Shown here: positions 7,653 through 13,500 of the stretch, piece by piece
Layout: each line of letters opens with the position of its first letter
Numbering within the stretch: the first letter of the stretch is position 1
Source of the DNA: Methanobacteriota archaeon
Lineage (GTDB): Archaea; Thermoplasmatota; Poseidoniia; Poseidoniales; Poseidoniaceae
DNA length: 16,475 nt
Assembly (NCBI GenBank): GCA_002726395.1
Contig: PBTA01000072.1
Coordinates: 1-16,475, forward strand
Reading direction: 5' to 3'
Position numbers and translations under genes: made by a program
Notes under the pieces: model-generated
Databases searched by the model: none
What the model saw: the letters and a program-made list of their open reading frames with translations, nothing else
Told to the model about the DNA's origin: nothing

Positions 7653-8967
7653 GTCGAAACTTTTCCTTCCGTTGCTTCTCGTAACTCTCTTGGTCGGTTG
7701 CATTGTCTTACCCCTCGGTATCGTTCAAGAGGTTCAGGCAGAAACTTCTGCTGTTGAAGACGCTCTCTCTGCAGAGGGGTTGACTTTAGTTGCTCTACGC
7801 AACGACACCATGGACATGAATCAAGATGGTGAGCCTGATGCAATTCGAGTGGTCGTCATTCTCAATTCGAGTTCTGATTGGACTGAAATTGAATTACGGT
7901 TGTATGGACTTCACAAAGACAAGGAAGTTCAAGAAGACAAATACATGGCTTTTACCGGTCAATCCAATGCAAGTTTAGTTTACGATGCTTGGTCTCAAGG
8001 CGAGCACTCACTCCGCCTTGAGTTTGTCAATCAAGACGGTGATAAAATCACCTCAATTCAACTGCCGACATATGTTCTCACTCCAGCTTTGAAAACTCCA
8101 CAGTTGATGCTCGATTTGGACGCACCCACACGAATTGAAACGGGAGATTCTTGCTCGATTAACCGAATCTTTGCTGATGAAACCGGCCCTCGATACGATG
8201 CTTCGGGAACTCGAACCTTCTCAGGTGCTCCTTTTACCGTTCTTGACAATCAAACGATTTTGGATTGCTCACACTGGCCAGCGGGCGAATATATGCTCAA
8301 AGAAGCCTACCGTAACGACTTGGGTCAAACTGCGGAGTATTGGGTGAACCTTACGATTCATAATCGTCCTGCACCTGCTTTTTCGATGTCGGTCATTGGG
8401 AATGAAAACGTTACAGATAATCCGTGTGAACTTACCATGGTGCCAAATATGATTGGTGTTGACTTTTCTTCATTTGACAAAATTTGGACTGTTCAAGGAA
8501 TTGAATTAACTGGTAATCGAAGCACGACTTACGATTGTTCCGTGTTACCAGCAGGTGTTCATCTGATTACTTTAGAAGTCATCAATAATGAACAGATTCG
8601 AACTGTTCATGGCGTCAACCTCGTTCGACTTCCTGGACTCAATCTTTCGGATGAAGAAGCGGCAACCCTTCCAAGTCGTTCATTTGGAGATGAAACACCT
8701 ACAGAATCTGTGGGTTGGTTCTCAATCGGGATTCTTGGTCTCATCGTTTGTTTTGTTGTCTTCATGCTTCTTGTCCGAGTGAAGGAAGACGCTGGGGCCT
8801 CATCTCTACGAGACCTTGGGCCTATGCCGATGATTCTCTCCGATGGCTCACCTGACGCACAGGGCCTTCCAACAATGACCGACGCTGAAGGTGTTCTTTG
8901 GCGTCAACATCCAGACGGAGCAACCGATTGGTGGGATACTCAGCTTCGAATTTGGCACAAATGGTGA
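7645..8967 (+). CDS. Ig-like surface protein with duplicated Cys-pair domain and Trp-rich cytoplasmic tail
   Basis: The product is 440 residues. The N-terminus MSESKLFLPLLLVTLLVGCI continues hydrophobic to VQA (residue about 32), giving a signal peptide; LVGC at 15-18 also resembles a lipobox. Residues about 35-145 form a beta domain with a NQDGEPDAIRVVV loop. Two similar domains follow (about 150-245 and 250-335). Each has two Cys, the second in DCSHWPAGEYML or DCSVLPAGVHLI, suggesting one disulfide per domain. A membrane helix (about 356-378) precedes RVKED and a tail of about 60 residues. The tail ends in a W-x4-PDG-x3-WW-x6-W-x2-W stretch that recalls small WW-like beta modules. Its start overlaps the upstream stop by 8 bases, and the DUF4105 gene follows after 10 bases. 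No function is recognised; it is probably a partner of the TSP3 protein. Confidence 0.85.
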   Translation: MSESKLFLPLLLVTLLVGCIVLPLGIVQEVQAETSAVEDALSAEGLTLVALRNDTMDMNQDGEPDAIRVVVILNSSSDWTEIELRLYGLHKDKEVQEDKYMAFTGQSNASLVYDAWSQGEHSLRLEFVNQDGDKITSIQLPTYVLTPALKTPQLMLDLDAPTRIETGDSCSINRIFADETGPRYDASGTRTFSGAPFTVLDNQTILDCSHWPAGEYMLKEAYRNDLGQTAEYWVNLTIHNRPAPAFSMSVIGNENVTDNPCELTMVPNMIGVDFSSFDKIWTVQGIELTGNRSTTYDCSVLPAGVHLITLEVINNEQIRTVHGVNLVRLPGLNLSDEEAATLPSRSFGDETPTESVGWFSIGILGLIVCFVVFMLLVRVKEDAGASSLRDLGPMPMILSDGSPDAQGLPTMTDAEGVLWRQHPDGATDWWDTQLRIWHKW

Positions 8968-8971
8968 GGTG
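8966..8971 (+). promoter_or_regulatory. Shine-Dalgarno site deciding the DUF4105 gene start
   Basis: GAGGTG overlaps the stop codon of the upstream gene and sits 6 bases before GTG 8978. That GTG directly precedes the membrane-helix codons. Upstream in-frame candidates (TTG 8891, GTG 8969) would lie inside the previous gene or on the site itself, so GTG 8978 is preferred. Confidence 0.7.
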
Positions 8972-8977
8972 CTAGGC

Positions 8978-9832
8978 GTGTTGGATATTGTATTGATTTC
9001 ACTTGCCTCAGTGGTTGCTATTTGCATTCTCATTTGGTTGGTAAAGGTTCGACCTCGTACACCGCAAAACGATGCAGAATGGAATTCAGATTGTGAATTT
9101 TTAACCACTACTACAGCAGAAGGCAATACAATCACATTCCGTAATGTTCGTGATTTCTTTTGGCGAACAACACGAGACCGTGATGAAGCATGGGAAGACG
9201 AGGTGGTTGTCGACGTTGAAGAATTGAAAGACATCTGGTTTATGGTCGACCATTTCCATTCGATTCATGGAATGGCTCACACATACTTGACCTTCGAATT
9301 CAACGATGGAACTTGCCTCTCCTTCTCCTTTGAAGCGCGACGAAGAGTGAAACAACGATATCACCCTTGGGCAGGCCTGTGGCGCAATTTTGAATTATAT
9401 CTTTTAGTTGGGTTTGAGCGAGATCTTACAGGCTTACGCACCAATGCTCGAGGAAATAAGGATTACATGTTTAGAGCAATTACTCCCCCAGGCAAAGACA
9501 AAGACATGCTCCGTCGTTTGGCGAACAAAGCCAATCAGTTGGCTGAACATCCAGAATGGTATCACTCGTTTTTGACAACTTGTAATACCTCTATTGTTCG
9601 TATGGTAAATCGAGTAACGCCAGGACGGGTACCCTTTTTGTGGCGTAATTTCCTTCCGGGGTATACGCCACGGGCTGCACTAAAACTTGGTTTGATAGAA
9701 GATTGGGGCGGCCTTGAAGGTACGCTTGAGAAAGCACGGATTGATCAAGTGGCCCGGAAATGGGATGGAGAGGGTGATTACTCTGCAATGCTTCGAGAGC
9801 ATTTACCTGATTCAACGATCCAAGAAAAGTAA
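8978..9832 (+). CDS. Membrane-tethered DUF4105 (PF13387) family protein
   Basis: The product is 284 residues from GTG 8978. One membrane helix (about 3-22) is followed by KVRPR and a complete DUF4105-like domain. Recognised blocks are FRNVRDFFWR (54-63), the GMAHTYLTFEFNDG block with H101, SFEARRR (117-123), the WRNFELYLLVGFERDL block (135-150) with LRTNARG (153-159), PEWYHSFLTTCNTSI with C202, and a closing WRNFLPGY (222-229). H101 and C202 occupy the positions of the conserved family His and Cys, thought to be catalytic. In bacteria the domain is extracytoplasmic. I recall that the family now includes a Bacteroides lipoprotein N-acyltransferase (Lnb), so acyl transfer or thiol-hydrolase chemistry is possible; this is unproven here. 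The Arg/Lys after the helix instead suggests a cytoplasmic domain. It is last in the surface-protein unit and its 3' end overlaps the convergent gene by 21 bases. Confidence 0.8.
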   Translation: MLDIVLISLASVVAICILIWLVKVRPRTPQNDAEWNSDCEFLTTTTAEGNTITFRNVRDFFWRTTRDRDEAWEDEVVVDVEELKDIWFMVDHFHSIHGMAHTYLTFEFNDGTCLSFSFEARRRVKQRYHPWAGLWRNFELYLLVGFERDLTGLRTNARGNKDYMFRAITPPGKDKDMLRRLANKANQLAEHPEWYHSFLTTCNTSIVRMVNRVTPGRVPFLWRNFLPGYTPRAALKLGLIEDWGGLEGTLEKARIDQVARKWDGEGDYSAMLREHLPDSTIQEK

Positions 9833-10444
9833 CAGTTGCCCTGAAGAAAAACTGATTTCAAGGCATTCATCTTTCGTTTGATTGTGGAGGCCTTGCGTAC
9901 CTGCTCGTAATGTTTCATTTTTCAAATTCCATTTGGCTCCAGTGATTTCCAGACCGTTAACATCTCCAATTGAAAACAAAGAAAACACCGTATTTTTTTC
10001 TATAGAACAATTTTTGTAACCGCTTTTTGGAACGAGTTCAATTGTGCATTTGGAAGTGTGCAATCGTGCGTTTGAAGGTGCTTCGCACAATGCTAAAATC
10101 GCCGCGAATTGGTGGGCTAAATCTCCGCCTTCGATCCCGAAAATGTCGATTGAGGAAGCGCCGTTATCGATTGACCATCTGAGTGCTTTGAGTAAATCAT
10201 TCTCATCTTGGCCTTCTTTTCGAAGGAATTCGACTTTTGAATCTGTTTGAATTTGGGTTTGAGTTTCTTTTGAAAGGCTGTCCATATCACCGATGACAGT
10301 CTGCATTATGACGTGATTTTCTAGGCACTGATGAGCGGCACCATCACACGCTACAACATGGTTTGCGCTTTTTACTAACGGTCTCCAAATCTCTTCATCA
10401 GGCCAGTGACCATTCGCTACGATGAGATAGGAATGCTCGGTCAT
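9812..10444 (-). CDS. Thiamine pyrophosphokinase-like protein with altered GGRxDH motif
   Basis: The 210-residue product has the length and motif order of thiamine pyrophosphokinase, which makes thiamine diphosphate from thiamine and ATP in the cytoplasm. Visible are LIVANGHWPD (7-16), VACDGAAHQC (31-40), VIGDMDSLSKE (50-60) with the metal-binding Asp pair, QDENDLLKALRW (79-90), and a C-terminal lobe GLEITGAKWNLKNETL (164-179) with GLHNQT (185-190). The usual GGRxDH motif reads GGDLAH (106-111). His is kept, but Arg is replaced by Asp and the conserved Asp by Ala. It may therefore be a diverged enzyme, or one acting on a related substrate. ATG 10444 has no Shine-Dalgarno site, consistent with leaderless translation. 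It diverges from the giant surface gene and converges on the DUF4105 gene. Confidence 0.8.
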   Translation of the reverse strand: MTEHSYLIVANGHWPDEEIWRPLVKSANHVVACDGAAHQCLENHVIMQTVIGDMDSLSKETQTQIQTDSKVEFLRKEGQDENDLLKALRWSIDNGASSIDIFGIEGGDLAHQFAAILALCEAPSNARLHTSKCTIELVPKSGYKNCSIEKNTVFSLFSIGDVNGLEITGAKWNLKNETLRAGTQGLHNQTKDECLEISFSSGQLLLFLDR

Positions 10445-10590
10445 GTTTAGGCGAAGGGTTCCATCTTGTCAAACCCATCCATCAGGTTGAATGAAAGATG
10501 AATTTGAGAATTATGTGACTGACCCCCTACGGGGGTCAATGGATGCAAACTTCAAGAAGCGTTTTCAAGGGAGGCGGCCGACAAGGTGGC
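10445..10590. promoter_or_regulatory. Divergent spacer between the TPK-like gene and the giant surface-protein gene
   Basis: This 146-base spacer holds start signals for both flanking genes. On the plus strand an AT-rich GAGAATTATG (10507-10516) precedes the 19-base inverted repeat at 10520-10538. Purine-rich GGGAGGCGG (10569-10577) and AAGGTGG (10583-10589) precede ATG 10591. An in-frame ATG at 10543, just after the inverted repeat, is an alternative start. The TATA-like reading is weak. Confidence 0.45.
10520..10538. promoter_or_regulatory. Perfect 19-base inverted repeat upstream of giant surface gene (copy 2)
   Basis: The sequence is TGACCCCCTACGGGGGTCA: 8-base arms around the same TAC centre as copy 1 at 5009-5027. 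It ends 52 bases before ATG 10591 and 4 bases before the alternative ATG 10543. In both copies an AT-rich stretch beginning GAG lies about 10-11 bases upstream. Conservation of sequence, symmetry and position in front of two related genes supports a regulatory role. Whether it works as DNA operator or RNA hairpin is open. Confidence 0.6.
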
Positions 10591-13500
10591 ATGGCGGCGG
10601 CGAGCAGCAGACCTTTTCCAACAGTTTCAATACTGCTTACTCTGTTATTTGTCGTCCACCTCTTCTCTCCTTTGGTTGAATATCCGGTAGAATCAGACAA
10701 TGAGTTGGACGAGGTTTTTGTACACTCTTCAAGCGAATATGTGCCTCTCAGTGACTCATACAGCCATGACTTTGCAGGTTCCAACCTCGCCTTCGATGGA
10801 TTGGATGATGCCACAGTTCGTGAAGAATCCGCTCTCGATATTTGGATGACGGAAATGCTTGCAGTGATGCCAAATGAAACGATGGGGACTCCGGATATTC
10901 AACTTCGTCACGATGAAGGATTTGATGCATGTTGGACTACAGAAGAAGGAGGCGTGTATGTTGGCTCTCTTGAGGGTGGCAGCTCTTCCTATACATCCGT
11001 TACACCAAGTTGGAACATGTATCTCGTGGATTCAGTAACTCCGTCGAATGTGAGCACACCGCTCGTGGATTGTGCTCTTGCCGTAAATGAAGATGGACGC
11101 CAATATGTTCTGTATGCAGACGGTGACAACATTAAATCAGCTCACATCGCTTATCCAAATTCTGTGTTCTCGGAACTCTCATGGCAAAAAATAACGATTC
11201 GATACAACGTTCAGCCAACGGATATTCAAATGGTTCTTCTTCCAAGTCAACTGGAGTTTGCTGTGTTCAGAGACGTAAACGGTTCTCTTTGGCAACTCAA
11301 TTACAGTGGGAACTTATGGTATGATAATCTGCTCGATGCAGGTCCAATTGGCCATTCAATTGAATTAGAAATGGATGATAACGGTGTTGCACACTTACTC
11401 TATACTGCGGGTGAAGAAGTTCGTTTAATTCGTTATGACGGCTCGACCTATGACCGACGTGTTCTCGTTCGAGACTCCAACCTTGGCGTACAACTCGGCA
11501 TGGGGTTAGATTCGAATGCAGTTGAACAAATTGCTACCACGTCTATTGTGGACGATGGTTCCGGAAATCTCATCACCAATGTGCAATTACTACGCAGTCT
11601 TTCAGGACAAGACGAAGGACGCATTGACCCTGTTCCTATCCATTCGGATGTCAACAGAGACGTGACACAACAAACCGCTTCCCTCGATCTTGAAGAAGGC
11701 GTTTCTGCGATAGCTGATATCAACGGTGATGGGTTTGACGACTTCATTTATTCTGAACCCGATTACTCAAACGCCAACCAAGAAACAGGTCGAGTGTCCG
11801 TCTCTTTTGGCTCTGTGAGCGGACTCTCGGAGCAAGGTACACTGTCATCGTGTAACGGTTCTCAAGCAGGTCAACGCTACGGCTCAGGCCTTGCTATTGC
11901 GGATTACAATGGAGATGGTCTGTATGATATCGCTGTTGGTTCGTCTGGATGGAACGCTTCGCAGGGTAACGAAAGTGGAGATAATGGAAAAATCGAGATT
12001 CTTCTCGGAAATTCAACCTCTGGGTTCGATTGTTTGAATCCGTGGTGGGCCGTTACAGGAAATTCGGGTGAAGCGCTTGGTTGGAAACTTGAAGCAATAG
12101 CGGGAATGAACGGTGATGGATTCGCAGACTTAGCCGCTGTAGCCGCTAATCATTCAGTTATTGTTGCTACCATTCCGAACGAAATTGTTCACAAAGGAAA
12201 GATTGCAATCTACAAGGGGACTGCCTCTTCAATGGAACACGTTCGCAACATCACACAAACCCAAGAATCGACTTTACTCGGTCGCTCGTTGAGTGGTTCA
12301 GGTGACTTGAACGGCGATGGATTTGATGATTTACTTATTTCGAATGCAGCAGGCTTTGACTCATTCAGTGGTTTTCCTTCAGTCGAGATATACTTTGGGA
12401 CTACCTTTGGTTTCAACGGAACCGCTGACCAAAAAATTCTCTCAACCGTTCAAGGAAAAATGTTCGGACACACCATCGATTTCATTGGTGATATCAATTC
12501 CGACGGCTACGACGATATGATGTTTTCAGAAGTTTACAACGGGACTGGAGGCTATCAAGCTGGAAAGGTCTGGATGTATCATGGGTCCGCTTCCGGAATT
12601 TACTCAGTCGTTCCTAATTGGACTAAAATGGGTGATTCAAGCAATGTAATGCTCGGAAGGATGTTCATGGGTGCAGGTGACGTTAATGAAGATGGATATG
12701 ACGATATTTTGCTTATGGAACAGGGCGCTACACGTAACGGTAAGGTCGATTTGATTCTTGGTTCATCCGACGGACTGAGCAGTGAATCGGAGCTGATTGC
12801 TACTGGCTCTGCCCAACAATATCGTGGGTTGTCAATGGCAACACTCGGCGATCTTGATGGTGATGGATTAAACGAAATATGTCTCAGTTCTCGACAAACC
12901 GCTTCGAGTTCATCATTCCGAGTCGTCTATGATTTCTATTCTGAGCGCGATTGGGAATCAACCACCTTCACTTTCGATACTGATGAACTTGAATTCCTTG
13001 ACGTTTCTACCTCAAGCCGAGGTGAAGCAAGCATGCTTTTGTCTTTCCAAAACTGGGACTCACTTCACTTCCTCGAACATGTCGATGATGGTACTGCAAC
13101 CGGTATCTGGGCCGATAATGTTCTTTCAAACTCCCTTCTTAATTCGACGAACTTTGCCTTCGCCGGCACAAGTTCAGGCCGTCCAATCGTTCTCTCGACA
13201 GAGGGTGGCCATGCCCTAAAGATGCAGACGACTTCGAGTTATACCGCAGTTGAACAGAGCATCCTAACATCGGGTACCATGGGCGACTTGCTTGGTTCTG
13301 CACTGGATTCTGACGGCCACCAACACCTTGCCCATGCAACTTCAGCGGTCGGTGGATACCAAATTTTTGCCTCGATTGAAGATGATTCAGGCTGGTCAAC
13401 CACGCAAGTCGCTACAAACCTTGACCTTGCAGACCCGTTGGTTGTCTTGACTGACCCAAGTGATGATACGCGTATTCTCTACCGTGATTCAACTGCGAAT

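Noticed and set aside
8891..8977. A TTG start at 8891 for the DUF4105 gene.
   Set aside because: It would overlap the previous gene by 77 bases, while GTG 8978 has a well-placed Shine-Dalgarno site and starts at the membrane helix.
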